Counted from the stretch's first letter, positions 1 to 8,984 are shown. The stretch is 64,000 bases of DNA from Allobosea sp. CRIB-10 (GCF_900112185.1 NZ_FOKP01000012.1:1-64000), one strand, 5' to 3'. Notes: generated by a model from the letters alone, not told the origin. Made by a program: numbers and translations.

Positions 1-95
1 GTCGAAATGGCGGCCTTTGAACATCGAACGACTCCCACAATGCGGAGCAGCCATCATACCACAGCCAATCTCGTGCAGCAGTTTGCGACAGAGCC
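1..95 (-). mobile_element. IS6-family element, right end only (runs off the window)
   Basis: Bases 1-95 are identical to bases 49624-49718, the right end of the complete IS6-family copy later in the window, and lie in the same orientation. They hold the first eight codons of the transposase (start codon complement at 22-24), the short leader and the terminal repeat, which ends at 95 with tttgcgacagagcc. The rest of the element lies left of the window. The right 8-bp flank is tcaacggc, but its partner duplication cannot be checked here. Confidence 0.9.
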
Positions 96-192
96 TCAAC
101 GGCTACCCTCAAAGCACCGTCGAAGACCTCATGCCATGGCGCTTCCGCAAAACCTCAACCCCAAATCCGTAGGGCACCGGCGGGGCGCTTAC
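96..192 (+). pseudogene. 3' remnant of an IS66-family tnpC gene with its terminal repeat
   Basis: Directly after the IS6 end an open frame encodes a short tail with the motif DLMPWRF and stops at 170-172. This resembles the C-terminus of IS66-family TnpC transposases, which typically end in a DDLLPW-like motif. About 20 bases further the sequence ends in gcgcttac, the complement of the GTAAGCG tip typical of IS66 inverted repeats. I read this as an IS66 element interrupted by the IS6 element. Only about 25 codons are present, so the assignment rests on motif memory. Confidence 0.55.
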
Positions 193-310
193 GGTCGACC
201 TTCTCCAGGCGCGCCTGATCGGCGCGCAATGACCGCAAGCGTCAGCAGAAATGCGTCAGACCCGCTTTTCGTGACCGAAGCCCGCTTGTCGGCTTTTGCA
301 GGGGGGCTAG

Positions 311-1747
311 CTAGGCAATCTGCCGCTGATGATCAGCTTGACCGACTGACTGGCCAGGCGAGGAACCACTCGGCTGGGCTCCGGTATCGCCCACTTTCGA
401 CATGGTGATCGTGACACATAGACCGCCGGTCGCGCGGTTGGCCAGTTTGATCTGTCCGCCGTGAGTTTGGATCACGGATGCTGCGATGGTGAGCCCCAAG
501 CCGGTGCCGCCAGTCTGGCGGCCGCGGGATTCCTCAAGACGAACGAAAGGATGAAACACACGTCCCATATCGGCTTCCGGGATGCCGGGCCCTTCGTCCT
601 CGACCGTGATGACGAGTTGATCATTGGCCTCGGCAATCATGACGCTGACTGTCTCGCCATATTTGATGGCATTGCCGATGATGTTGGAGAAGGCGCGCTT
701 CAGGGACAGCATGCGTCCCAGAACCGGGGCGGATGTAAGCCCCGCCAGCGCGACGCAGTGCCCTTGGTCAATATGATCGTCGACGATCGTCTCGATGACC
801 GAGGCGAGGTCAATCCGTCGGATCGCCTCGCTAGAGACCCCACCGCGCAGATATTCGAGCGTCGAATCGATCATAGCTTCCATCTCGCCGAGATCGCCAT
901 CGATGAGTACACGCGTAGGCTCATCGTCCAAGAGCTCGGAGCGGAGCCTGAGGCGCGTGATCGGCGTGCGCAGATCGTGCGAGACCGCTGCCATGGCTTG
1001 CATGCGCTCGGTGACGAGGCGCTGGATGCGTTCGCGCATGGTGTTGAAAGCGCGGGCTGCCCGGCGCACCTCAATGGGACCGTTCTCGGGAAGTGGTTGG
1101 GGCGTCTGATCAAGGCTGAAGCGCTCGGCCGCGACGGCGAGATCGCGCAGTGGTCGCGTCGCCCAGCGCAGCAGCAACAAGGCGACGACGACGATTCCGA
1201 CGCCGAAGCAGATAGTGATTGCGACTACACTCCAGTCGATATGCTGGCTTGCTCCGAGGGCGGAGGACGAGAAGTTCACCCAGGAGCCGTCGGCCAGCCG
1301 GACTGAGACCAGCATCATGTGCCGGTAGGCATCAGCCTTTCCGCTTCCCAAAGCTCCGTCATCCGCAAAGCCGACCCGGAATGACTCCGTGGCGAGTTCG
1401 GGAGCCAGCTCCTTGAGCCGCGCCTCCATCATCTTGGCTCGCTCTGTCGCCTGTGCGTTGCCGAGCACCAGGCTGACCTTGCTCCAGTGCACTTCGAGGC
1501 TGGCGCTCGACAGATCATGCGCGACGCGATCGCGCTCCGGCGCGTCAGGAGTGCTCGCGATCGCTCGCTTGATCGAGACGACGCGCTCGGCAAGGCCGCG
1601 GTCGCGCGCCGCCGTCGCGAGGCTCTCGAAGCCGACACGATAGGCCCAGAAGCCGAGCAGGTGAAAAGCCAGCAGCGCCGCAACCAGGATCAGGATGGCG
1701 CGGCTGGCGACGGTGTCGGGCCAGACTCGTTGGGTGAGCGTCTTCAA
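311..1747 (-). CDS. Sensor histidine kinase of a two-component system (probable envelope copper sensor)
   Basis: Membrane-bound sensor kinase of 478 residues. A first membrane segment lies at about residues 16-36, a periplasmic loop of about 130 residues follows, then a second membrane segment near 172-194 and a HAMP linker. The phosphoacceptor motif AVSHDLRTP has its His near 257. ATP-binding boxes are N (NIIGNAIKYG), G1 (EDEGPGIP) and G2 (GGTGLGLT). The start is TTG, overlapping the upstream regulator stop as TTGA, so the two are translationally coupled. The divergent neighbours are copper-handling genes, which is why I infer a copper or envelope-metal signal; the sensor loop itself has no obvious metal motif. 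Function as a kinase is secure, the ligand is inferred. Confidence 0.9.
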   Translation of the reverse strand: MKTLTQRVWPDTVASRAILILVAALLAFHLLGFWAYRVGFESLATAARDRGLAERVVSIKRAIASTPDAPERDRVAHDLSSASLEVHWSKVSLVLGNAQATERAKMMEARLKELAPELATESFRVGFADDGALGSGKADAYRHMMLVSVRLADGSWVNFSSSALGASQHIDWSVVAITICFGVGIVVVALLLLRWATRPLRDLAVAAERFSLDQTPQPLPENGPIEVRRAARAFNTMRERIQRLVTERMQAMAAVSHDLRTPITRLRLRSELLDDEPTRVLIDGDLGEMEAMIDSTLEYLRGGVSSEAIRRIDLASVIETIVDDHIDQGHCVALAGLTSAPVLGRMLSLKRAFSNIIGNAIKYGETVSVMIAEANDQLVITVEDEGPGIPEADMGRVFHPFVRLEESRGRQTGGTGLGLTIAASVIQTHGGQIKLANRATGGLCVTITMSKVGDTGAQPSGSSPGQSVGQADHQRQIA

Positions 1748-2508
1748 GCGGAATGTCCTTCCCGCACGCGGACGTCGGACGCAAACAAATAGCCGGAGCC
1801 ACGAACGGTTTTTATGAGGTGACCACCATTCGTCACGGCTTCAAGCTTGCGGCGCAGGCGGCTGATCTGGACGTCGATCGTGCGATCGAAGTGGGCACCG
1901 CTGGTCCGGGCCTTGGCGAACTGCATCAAGCTTTCTCGCGACAGGACGCGGTTGGCATGTTCAGCGAAGGCAACCAACAGGTCGAACTCACCGGTTGAGA
2001 GATCGATCAGCGTTCCCGCAGGCGACTGGAGCTCGCGCCGCCGCAGGTCCATCGTCCAGCCATCGAAGGTAATGACCTCGGTGGGTCGAGGCTCAGTCGC
2101 GCCGCGCGCCGTCCGGGACCGACGTAGGACGGCTCGAATGCGTGCCAGCAGCTCACGCGGACTGAACGGTTTGGTCACATAATCGTCAGCTCCGCCCTCA
2201 AGCCCGATGATCCGATCGCTCTCTTCGCTGCGGGCCGTCAGCATCACGATCGGCACCTGCGAGGTCGCGCGCACGTCGCGGCAGAGCTCGACGCCGGATC
2301 GGCCCGGCAGCATCAGGTCGAGGACGATCAGATCGATGGTTGTGCGAGCCAGGACATCCATCATCACGCGGCCATCCGGCGCTCCGGTGACCTCATAGCC
2401 GTGGCGCTGGAGAAAGCGGGTGACGAGGAGCCTGATCTGTGGATCGTCATCCACCACCAGAATATGCCCGTGATCATCGGCTACAGTCTTGATCGGATCC
2501 TGATCCAT
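1744..2508 (-). CDS. OmpR/PhoB-family response regulator
   Basis: DNA-binding response regulator of 254 residues. The receiver domain begins at HILVVDDDPQ and carries the phosphoacceptor in VLDLMLPG; the C-terminal winged-helix domain ends with the usual LIKTVRGSGYLF segment. I chose the ATG at 2508 because the receiver domain starts about 14 residues later; the longer open frame to 2844 is low-complexity and has no domain. It is first in a two-gene operon with the kinase and diverges from the copper lipoprotein/TolC/oxidase operon. A near-perfect 15-bp palindrome at 2609-2623 lies between them and recurs upstream of the copper-storage gene near 35 kb, making it a candidate binding site. Confidence 0.92.
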   Translation of the reverse strand: MDQDPIKTVADDHGHILVVDDDPQIRLLVTRFLQRHGYEVTGAPDGRVMMDVLARTTIDLIVLDLMLPGRSGVELCRDVRATSQVPIVMLTARSEESDRIIGLEGGADDYVTKPFSPRELLARIRAVLRRSRTARGATEPRPTEVITFDGWTMDLRRRELQSPAGTLIDLSTGEFDLLVAFAEHANRVLSRESLMQFAKARTSGAHFDRTIDVQISRLRRKLEAVTNGGHLIKTVRGSGYLFASDVRVREGHSA

Positions 2509-2608
2509 CTCGCGCGTGAGTTTCCTGAACAAACTTGTGTCTTCATGCTTTTGCCGTCTCGGCGATCGCAGAATAGCGCGCTTGTCGCGCCGCCGCCCGC
2601 GTTGCTTT

Positions 2609-2623
2609 GATACAATTTGTAAC
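2609..2623. promoter_or_regulatory. Candidate operator for the copper two-component regulator
   Basis: The sequence GATACA-ATT-TGTAAC is a 6-3-6 inverted repeat with one mismatch. It lies 58 bp upstream of the GTG of the lipoprotein gene and about 100 bp upstream of the divergent regulator gene. The perfect version GTTACA-ATC-TGTAAC occurs at 34993-35007 upstream of the Csp-like gene. Assignment to the response regulator is inference from position and recurrence. Confidence 0.5.
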
Positions 2624-2681
2624 GGACACGGGCGGAAGAGCGCTGCTACCCCTATCTCGTGGAAACATAGGGAGCCGAATC

Positions 2682-2897
2682 GTGACGTTCGTGAAGGTGC
2701 CGTTCTTGGCAGGCATAGGATTGGCGTTGGGCGCCTGCTCCGCCACGGTCCCGGATCATCTGGCAAGACCGGCCGATCCGAACGTCCGCGTCCCCGCTGT
2801 CGCCTACCGCAGCGTGACCGCCGGCGCCGCGACTTTTCGTCCAACCGATCCGAAGGATTGGCGCGAACTCAACCGCCAGGTCGGGCCGAAATCATGA
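2682..2897 (+). CDS. Small outer-membrane lipoprotein of the copper operon
   Basis: A 71-residue protein starting at GTG, with a short hydrophobic signal and the lipobox LALGAC near residues 13-18, so it should be lipidated and periplasm-facing. The mature part is Pro-rich and has no domain I recognise. A longer open frame begins at 2607, but that start precedes the operator palindrome and has no ribosome site; the GTG at 2682 follows a purine-rich ggag. Its stop overlaps the next start as ATGA, tying it to the TolC-like gene as first gene of the operon. Confidence 0.75.
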   Translation: MTFVKVPFLAGIGLALGACSATVPDHLARPADPNVRVPAVAYRSVTAGAATFRPTDPKDWRELNRQVGPKS

Positions 2898-4417
2898 CGC
2901 TGCCTGTTCGTCCAACCACTTCCCTTGCGCCATCGATCGAAAGGCCAGCCTTGACTGCTCCGACTGTGCCGAACGCCCGCCATCTGCTGCGTTGGGGCCT
3001 GCTCGCCGGCACGGCGGCCCTGCTCGGCGGCTGCGCCGGCTTCTCGCCCGATGGCGGCATGGCGCCGATCCAGGCCGCGGCGTATGCCGAAATCGGCAAG
3101 GACGTGACCAAGATCGGAGACGATCAGGCGGCGCTGACGGCCAAGGCGCGGGTCGACCAGCTCCTGCGCAAGCCGCTGACGGCTGACAGCGCCGTGCAGG
3201 TCGCGCTGCTCAACAATCGCGGCCTGCAGGCCGCCTTCAACGAGCTCGGCATCGCCGAGGCACAGATGGTCGCCGCCAGCCTGCCGCCCAATCCGCGCTT
3301 CGGGATCTCCAAGCTCTCCGGCCGTTTCGAGGTCGAGGTCGAGCGCCAGATCGTCGGCAGCCTGCTCGCGCTCATCACCTTGCCGGCCAGGGCCGAGATC
3401 GCCGGCGACCGCTTCAGGACCGCGCAGTTGCGGGCGGTCGAGGCGGTGCTGCGGCTCGCTGCCGACGCGCGGCGTCAGTATTATCGCTCGGTCGCCGCCA
3501 ACGCCCAGGTCGCCTTCTATCAGGAGGCCAAGGCTTCCGCAGATGCCGCCTCCGAGCTGTTCAAGCGGCTCGGCGAATCCGGCGGCGTCAACAAGATCGA
3601 CCAGGCGCGCGAGTTCGCTTTCGAGGCCGAATTGACAGTGCAGCTCGCCCAGGCGCGCCAGCAGCAATCTCAGGAACGAGAGCGCCTCGTGCGCCAGCTT
3701 GGGCTCTGGGGCGGTGACCTGAAGTTCAGGCTCGGCAGCCTGCCGCCGCTACCACGGCTGCAATCGGTGAAAGCGATCGAGGCTGAGGCTCTGCGCAAGC
3801 GCGTCGACATCCAGATCGCGCGCGCTGAGCTCGACACGCTGGCGAAATCGCTCGGCCTTGCCAATGCGACGCGCTTCGTCAACGACATAGACCTGCTCGG
3901 ACGCCGTACCTATGACCGCGGCCGCAGCATCGGCGCAGATGGCCATGTCGAGCGCGAATCCAGCCGCAGCAGGACGCTGGAGCTGGAGATCGACATCCCG
4001 ATCTATGATTTCGGCCAGTCCAAGGTGGCGCTCGCCGAACAGACCTACATGCAGGCCGCCAATAGGCTGGCGGAGAAGGCGGTCAATGCCCGCTCCGAGG
4101 CACGCGAGGCCTATACCGCCTACCGAGCCAATTACGACATCACCCGGCAGTACCAGAACAACGTCCTGCCGCTGCGCAAGATCATCCAGGAGCAGTCACT
4201 GCTGCAATACAGCGGCATGCTGAACGACGTCACCGATCTCATCACCGATGCGCGCAACCGCATCCTTTCGAATGTCGCGGCGATCAATGCCCGGCGCGAT
4301 TTCTGGATCGCCCATACCGACTTCAAGCACGCGCTGATCGGCGGCGGCAGCGGAGGCGGCGGCTCGGCCACGGTAGCCGCAGCAGGCGGCGGCGATGCCG
4401 GCGGCGGCGGACACTGA
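2894..4417 (+). CDS. TolC-family outer-membrane efflux protein
   Basis: A 507-residue outer-membrane channel of the TolC/CusC superfamily. The N-terminus has a lipobox-like LLGGCAG near residue 50 after a hydrophobic stretch, then the repeated long amphipathic helices of the family (for example AVQVALLNNRGLQAAFNELGIA). The tail is unusual: a Gly/Ser/Ala-rich extension ending in GGGDAGGGGH. The CusBA pump at 16.6-21.2 kb has no channel gene next to it, so this protein could be its outer-membrane partner; that link is inference. It is cotranscribed with the upstream lipoprotein and the downstream oxidase (20-bp gap). Confidence 0.85.
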   Translation: MTLPVRPTTSLAPSIERPALTAPTVPNARHLLRWGLLAGTAALLGGCAGFSPDGGMAPIQAAAYAEIGKDVTKIGDDQAALTAKARVDQLLRKPLTADSAVQVALLNNRGLQAAFNELGIAEAQMVAASLPPNPRFGISKLSGRFEVEVERQIVGSLLALITLPARAEIAGDRFRTAQLRAVEAVLRLAADARRQYYRSVAANAQVAFYQEAKASADAASELFKRLGESGGVNKIDQAREFAFEAELTVQLAQARQQQSQERERLVRQLGLWGGDLKFRLGSLPPLPRLQSVKAIEAEALRKRVDIQIARAELDTLAKSLGLANATRFVNDIDLLGRRTYDRGRSIGADGHVERESSRSRTLELEIDIPIYDFGQSKVALAEQTYMQAANRLAEKAVNARSEAREAYTAYRANYDITRQYQNNVLPLRKIIQEQSLLQYSGMLNDVTDLITDARNRILSNVAAINARRDFWIAHTDFKHALIGGGSGGGGSATVAAAGGGDAGGGGH

Positions 4418-4437
4418 GGGGCGGAAGGAGCGGAACA

Positions 4438-5874
4438 ATGACCACGCTATCGCGCAGAGGCTTCATCGGCACCTCCGGCCTCGTCGTCGCCGCGGCCGGT
4501 GCCGTGTCCGGACGCACGGCCTTCGCCGCCGTGCCCGAGGCCCCGACCATGACCGAGGCGACGACGCAGGCGCCGCTGGTGCCGACGACGGGGCCCGACT
4601 ACCAGCCGGTCGCGACGCTCAATGGCTGGACCTTGCCCTGGCGCATGAACGGCGACTGGAAGGAGTTCCATCTCGTCGCCGAGCCGGTGGTGCGCGAGTT
4701 CGCGCCCGGGATGAAGGGCTATCTCTGGGGCTATAACGGCCAGTCGCCGGGGCCCACGATCGAGGCGGTCGAAGGCGACAGGGTCCGCATCTTCGTCACC
4801 AACAAGCTGCCGGAGAGCACCACGATCCACTGGCACGGCCAGCGCCTGCCCAACGGCATGGATGGCGTCGGCGGCCTGAACCAGCCGCACATCCCTTCGG
4901 GCAAGACCTTCGTCTACGAATTCCAGCTGCGGCGCTCGGGCACCTACATGTACCACCCGCATTCGGACGAGATGGTGCAGATGGCGATGGGCATGATGGG
5001 CTTCTTCGTCGTCCATCCCAAGGACCCGGCCTTCCGCCGCGTCGATCGCGACTTCGTCTTCCTGCTCAACGCCTTCGACATCGAGCCCGGCTCCTATGTG
5101 CCGCGCGTCGCCGAAATGACCGAGTTCAACATGTGGTGCTGGAACAGCCGCGTGTTCCCGGGCATCGACCCGCTCGTCGTGGGCAAGAACGACAAGGTCA
5201 GGATCCGCTTCGGCAACCTGACGATGACCAACCACCCGATCCACATGCATGGCTACGAGTTCAAGGTCTCGTGCACCGATGGCGGCTGGGTCGATCCGGC
5301 CGCGGCCTGGGACGAGGTCTCGATCGACGTCGCTGTCGGCCAGATGCGCGCCTTCGACTTCGTCGCCGACGAGCTCGGCGACTGGGCGATCCATTGCCAC
5401 AAATCGCACCACACCATGAATGCGATGGGGCATTCGGTGAAGAACTATATCGGTGTGAACAAGAAGGACCTGGCCAAGCGGATCGCCAGGATCGCGCCGG
5501 GCTATATGCCGATGGGCTCGAACGGCATGGGCGAGATGGGCTCGATGGAAATGCCGCTGCCGGAGAACACCTTGCCGATGATGACGGGCTTCGCCCAGTT
5601 CGGCCCCGTCGAGATGGGCGGCATGTTCTCGGTGGTGAAGGTCCGCGAGGGGCTGGCGAAGAACGACTACAAGGACCCCGGCTGGTTCAAGCATCCCGAA
5701 GGCACCGTCGCCTTCGAATACAAGGGCCAGAAGCTCGCCGAGGCGCCGCGCGGCACCTCCCCGGACAGCGGCCTCGAACCGACCGAATGGAAGGTCAAGG
5801 ACCCGCGCAAGCCGAACCTCGGGCCGGACGGCAAGCCGCGCGCACCCGCAAAGAACCCGCATTCCAACCACTGA
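4438..5874 (+). CDS. Periplasmic multicopper oxidase, Tat-exported
   Basis: A 478-residue multicopper oxidase that probably oxidises Cu(I) to the less toxic Cu(II) in the periplasm. The N-terminus has a twin-arginine signal (RRGFIG at 6-11, cleavage near AFA). Copper ligands are all visible: HWHG at about 131, HPH at about 173, HPIHMHG at about 266 and the HCH-x3-H-x4-M signature from about 319. Between 355 and 400 there is a Met-rich stretch (MPMGSNGMGEMGSMEM), as in CueO-like enzymes that bind extra Cu(I). A ribosome site ggaag precedes the ATG. It sits in the TolC / oxidase / cupredoxin / CusF operon. Confidence 0.95.
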   Translation: MTTLSRRGFIGTSGLVVAAAGAVSGRTAFAAVPEAPTMTEATTQAPLVPTTGPDYQPVATLNGWTLPWRMNGDWKEFHLVAEPVVREFAPGMKGYLWGYNGQSPGPTIEAVEGDRVRIFVTNKLPESTTIHWHGQRLPNGMDGVGGLNQPHIPSGKTFVYEFQLRRSGTYMYHPHSDEMVQMAMGMMGFFVVHPKDPAFRRVDRDFVFLLNAFDIEPGSYVPRVAEMTEFNMWCWNSRVFPGIDPLVVGKNDKVRIRFGNLTMTNHPIHMHGYEFKVSCTDGGWVDPAAAWDEVSIDVAVGQMRAFDFVADELGDWAIHCHKSHHTMNAMGHSVKNYIGVNKKDLAKRIARIAPGYMPMGSNGMGEMGSMEMPLPENTLPMMTGFAQFGPVEMGGMFSVVKVREGLAKNDYKDPGWFKHPEGTVAFEYKGQKLAEAPRGTSPDSGLEPTEWKVKDPRKPNLGPDGKPRAPAKNPHSNH

Positions 5875-5912
5875 AATGGCGACGAAGTAAAAACCCACCT
5901 CTGGAGAGCTAT

Positions 5913-6395
5913 ATGAAGACTGCAACGTTCAAACTGGCTGCGATCGCACTTTTGATGTCGGCCGGAACCGTCTTGGCGGGCCCCGGCGGGGCCGGCCACG
6001 GCCATGGCGACGAGACCGCCTATGGCAAGCCCGGCGATCCCAAGAAGCCGGCCCGCCCCGTCCAGGTCGTGATGACCGAGAAGGACGGCAAAATGTCCTT
6101 CATCCCCGATCGGATCGAGGTGCGCCGCGGCGAGCAGGTGAAGTTCTCTCTGCGCAACAACGGCGAACTCGATCACGAGCTCGTCCTGGCGACGCTCGAG
6201 GAGAACCTCAAGCATGCCGTCGAGATGCAGAAGAACCCCGACATGGAGCACGACGACCCGAACGCCAAGCGCCTCGCCCCGAAGAAGACCGGCGAGATCG
6301 TCTGGGCCTTCACCAAGGTGGGGGAATTCGACTTCTCCTGCCTGATCCCCGGTCACCGCGAAGCGGGCATGACCGGCAAGATCATCGTCAAGTAA
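5913..6395 (+). CDS. Periplasmic cupredoxin-like copper protein
   Basis: A 160-residue exported protein with a classical Sec signal (cleavage after VLAG) and an N-terminal GHGHGDE patch that may bind metal. The core has the cupredoxin pattern: an early His (ELDHEL) and a C-terminal Cys-x5-His-x4-Met loop (CLIPGHREAGM), the normal type-1 copper ligand set. The ATG at 5913 has gagag upstream; the longer open frame beginning at 5133 is only a shadow of the oxidase gene. It likely shuttles electrons or copper with the adjacent oxidase. Confidence 0.9.
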   Translation: MKTATFKLAAIALLMSAGTVLAGPGGAGHGHGDETAYGKPGDPKKPARPVQVVMTEKDGKMSFIPDRIEVRRGEQVKFSLRNNGELDHELVLATLEENLKHAVEMQKNPDMEHDDPNAKRLAPKKTGEIVWAFTKVGEFDFSCLIPGHREAGMTGKIIVK

Positions 6396-6422
6396 GCAAC
6401 TTCTCAGCGAAAGGAGCGTCCC

Positions 6423-6701
6423 ATGCTGAAGACTGCTGCCACCCTCGCATTCCTGATCGTCGCCCTGCCGGCCGCCGCCCAGTCGGTGAGCGGTACCGTC
6501 ACCAAGGTCGACGAGCCCCAGGGCAAGCTCACCATCAATCACGGCGCGATCAAGAACCTCGACATGGACGCCATGACCATGGTGTTCCGCGCCAGCGATC
6601 CGGCCATGCTCAAGGGGCTCAAGGCCGGCGACAAGATCAAGTTCGACGCTGACCGCGTCAACGGCCAGATCACCGTCACCAAGCTCCAGAAGACCAAGTG
6701 A
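6423..6701 (+). CDS. cusF: CusF-like periplasmic copper chaperone
   Basis: A 92-residue exported protein with a Sec signal ending AAAQS. The mature part is one small beta-barrel domain of the CusF family, with the family pattern of a conserved His in TINHGAI and Met residues in LDMDAMTMVF, which in CusF bind Cu(I)/Ag(I). It would deliver copper to the CusB/CusA pump encoded about 10 kb away. It is the last gene of the lipoprotein-to-CusF operon and is followed by a strong hairpin. Confidence 0.92.
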   Translation: MLKTAATLAFLIVALPAAAQSVSGTVTKVDEPQGKLTINHGAIKNLDMDAMTMVFRASDPAMLKGLKAGDKIKFDADRVNGQITVTKLQKTK

Positions 6702-6707
6702 TGCTCA

Positions 6708-6740
6708 CATGCGGCAAGGCGCAAGTCGCCTTGCCGCATG
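6708..6740. terminator. Hairpin after the copper operon
   Basis: A perfect 14-bp stem (CATGCGGCAAGGCG and its complement) with a 5-base loop begins six bases after the cusF stop. There is no U-tract after it, so it may act as a factor-assisted terminator or an mRNA 3'-end stabiliser. Confidence 0.65.
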
Positions 6741-6933
6741 CAGCTGCCGATGCCGATGCCGGCAAGCTGACCTAGCATAATCTCCGAGTGCCCTGTCGCA
6801 GTCGCCTCGACGCTCAAATGCCGATGAACTCGGCATGGGGCAGCGAGAGCGCGCCTTAGCCCCTGCGCCTTGTGTCCTCCTCGCCGTCACAGACTTGCCG
6901 TGGCGTGCAGACAGAATAGTTGAAAGGCGAGCC

Positions 6934-7179
6934 ATGCGATTGGTCTTGCTGGTTGTTCTCGTCACTGTCGTTGCCGTTCACGTGCAGGCCGATGATGGCG
7001 ATCTGCAGCGCGCGCTTGTCGAAGCGGCCTGTCCCAATGCCAAAGTCACGCGCCTCAAACCGATTGGCCAGAGTGAGGTCTTTGAGGCGAACTGCTTCGG
7101 CAGGCGTTTCAAGATCGTCTGCACGAACGGACGCTGCTCAGCACATCATCCACCTCATAGTCAGGATGATCCCGAATGA
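6934..7179 (+). CDS. Small secreted Cys-containing protein, unknown function
   Basis: An 81-residue protein with a clear signal peptide (MRLVLLVVLVTVVAVHVQA). The mature part has four cysteines (ACPNA, NCFG, VCTNGRC) that may form disulfides. I chose the ATG at 6934 because gaaaggcgag precedes it and the signal starts there. Its stop overlaps a possible ATG of the next gene. I do not recognise a family. Confidence 0.6.
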   Translation: MRLVLLVVLVTVVAVHVQADDGDLQRALVEAACPNAKVTRLKPIGQSEVFEANCFGRRFKIVCTNGRCSAHHPPHSQDDPE

Positions 7180-7613
7180 AGTCACACCCAGCAAAGCTCA
7201 GCAACTTCGGCAAAGGCCTTCGCAGGACCAGATTCCGCTCGAAGCGATCTCGAATGAGCACGCTATGGTCGCTTTGGGCTGTATCCGCTGCGGCGTTGTT
7301 TCTCGGCCAAGCCGAAGCTCAGACGGTCAAGATCGTCGGAATCGGCGCCTCAAGCTGTCAGTATTTCTTGCGAGAAACCAGCGGCAGGCCGGAAGTCGAA
7401 AAGAATTTCCTTGCTTGGGCACAGGGCTACATGAGCGGTTTGCTGTGGAGGGCCCCTCCGGGGAAGGATGAAGACCTGGATCTCATGCCAGAGGCTTATC
7501 CGCTTCTCAAACAGGCCGAGTTCTTGCGGAACTTCTGCGAACGCAATCCCGGTGCCGATTATAGCGATGGAGTGACCGAACTCTATCTCACCCTGCGCGC
7601 GCCCCCAAGCTAG
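7176..7613 (+). CDS. Exported protein of unknown function
   Basis: The frame can start at 7176 (145 residues, overlapping the previous stop as ATGA) or at 7254 (119 residues). The second gives a clean signal peptide, MSTLWSLWAVSAAALFLGQAEA, and is more likely the mature start, but the overlap supports coupling from 7176. The mature protein has motifs such as AWAQGYMSG and FLRNFCERNPG, reminiscent of small secreted Rap1a/HdeA-like proteins of rhizobia; I would not assign it. It forms a two-gene unit with the preceding small secreted protein. Confidence 0.55.
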   Translation: MKSHPAKLSNFGKGLRRTRFRSKRSRMSTLWSLWAVSAAALFLGQAEAQTVKIVGIGASSCQYFLRETSGRPEVEKNFLAWAQGYMSGLLWRAPPGKDEDLDLMPEAYPLLKQAEFLRNFCERNPGADYSDGVTELYLTLRAPPS

Positions 7614-7691
7614 GACGCGTAACAGCTCCAAGCGAAAGCCGGTGGCGCGGATAAGAAATTCATTGCGCCACCAAATGTTGAGTCGAAAGAC

Positions 7692-8984
7692 GTGAACTCT
7701 ACAATTCAATTTATCCATGACCTGGGTCACCGGATCATGGGCCTTGATTACCCGCATGGTCATTGGCTGATCAATATTGCGGCGGCGCTGTTGTTTGTTG
7801 TCGCGCCGGCATGGACGCTATGGATTGCTGTCCGATTTTTTCTTCGGCGCTTCTATGGCAGGCGCCGTCGTCGCGCGCGTTTGCGAGCAGCGACTGTGCG
7901 CGATGCCCATCGCCTAAACGTCGGCGATCGTGCCCGTTCGCTCGAGGCATACATCCTACGCGCTACGGCAAAGCCGCAGGCGAAACTCGTGATTATTTCG
8001 ATCATGACGCTGCCAACGGCATGGCTTCTGCTCGAGATACCCAAGCACATTATCAATCACGCTCTCGCCGATGCCAGCGATAGCGGCCCCGTGGAGATGA
8101 CCTTCCTGGGCATTCCGCTTGATCGCATGACGCTCCTGTTTGCGCTGTGCGCAGGCTACTTGGGAGCCCTGACGCTGAACGGGATGGTCAAGTACGCGGC
8201 TACGCGTAGCCGTGGTCGTGTCAGCGAACGCCTGGTTCGCAGGCTTCGGCTCGGAGTTTTACGTGGGGCCCGCGCCGGTATGACGGCCGAGCAGCGCGCG
8301 CACCTGTCTGCGGTGGTGGTCCAAGAGGTGGAGCCCATCGGGTATTTCGGCGGGAGCCTTGCCGTTGTTCCCGTCATTCAGGGTGGGGCTCTACTGACCA
8401 GCATCCTCTTTCTGATGATGCAGAATCCGGCCCTGGCTTTGGCGGCGCTGCTGATGCTCCCCCTGCAGCTCACCTTCTTGCCCGGCATGCAGAAACGGCT
8501 GAACGCGAAGGTGCGCGACAGGGTTCGTTCCACGCGAAGGCTTGGCGGACTTATGGTGTCAGACGGTTCCGATCCAAAATTTCTTGGCTCGCGGACTGAA
8601 GGCTGCCCATCGGACAAATCAATTTTACGTCGTCAGATGCAGATGACGGCGAGCCTGGAAAAAGTTCGGGTGGAAATCAGCGACCTGAAAGGCAGAATCA
8701 AGGGATTTTACAATTACACCTCCAACCTGACGCCGTTCTTTTTCTTCACCATCGGCGGCTATCTGGTTGTGAGGGAGCAATTGTCGCTCGGTGCGCTTGT
8801 TGCCGCTCTTGCCGCTTACCGCGAAATCTCGCCGGCTCTGCGCGAGCTGTTTGACTACATGCAGAACTGGTCTGATGCGAAGGCACGCTTCAGCGAGGTC
8901 ACCAGGGCCATGGGCCAGGGTGCCGCTTCTCCGATACCGATCCGCTCCCAGATGTCCCTTCGTGGCGAGCGAATGGCGAGTTGA
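7692..8984 (+). CDS. ABC-transporter type transmembrane domain protein lacking an ATPase domain
   Basis: A 430-residue membrane protein starting with GTG. It shows the layout of an ABC exporter membrane domain: several hydrophobic segments (about 25-50, 100-120, 150-170, 225-265, 345-380), Arg-rich cytoplasmic loops, and a tail segment (SDAKARFSEVTRAM) like that normally joining the last helix to the nucleotide-binding domain. That domain is missing: no Walker A or signature motif follows and the protein ends about 20 residues later. No separate ATPase for it is visible nearby. It may be a truncated half-transporter or one needing a partner in trans. Confidence 0.65.
   Translation: MNSTIQFIHDLGHRIMGLDYPHGHWLINIAAALLFVVAPAWTLWIAVRFFLRRFYGRRRRRARLRAATVRDAHRLNVGDRARSLEAYILRATAKPQAKLVIISIMTLPTAWLLLEIPKHIINHALADASDSGPVEMTFLGIPLDRMTLLFALCAGYLGALTLNGMVKYAATRSRGRVSERLVRRLRLGVLRGARAGMTAEQRAHLSAVVVQEVEPIGYFGGSLAVVPVIQGGALLTSILFLMMQNPALALAALLMLPLQLTFLPGMQKRLNAKVRDRVRSTRRLGGLMVSDGSDPKFLGSRTEGCPSDKSILRRQMQMTASLEKVRVEISDLKGRIKGFYNYTSNLTPFFFFTIGGYLVVREQLSLGALVAALAAYREISPALRELFDYMQNWSDAKARFSEVTRAMGQGAASPIPIRSQMSLRGERMAS

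Noticed and set aside
7..408. 133-residue open frame at the left edge
   Set aside because: It runs through the IS6 terminal repeat, the IS66 remnant and the end of the kinase gene in another frame; no coherent protein.
4447..5925. Long minus-strand frame opposite the multicopper oxidase
   Set aside because: Codon-bias shadow of a high-GC gene; His/Asp/Arg-rich, no domain.
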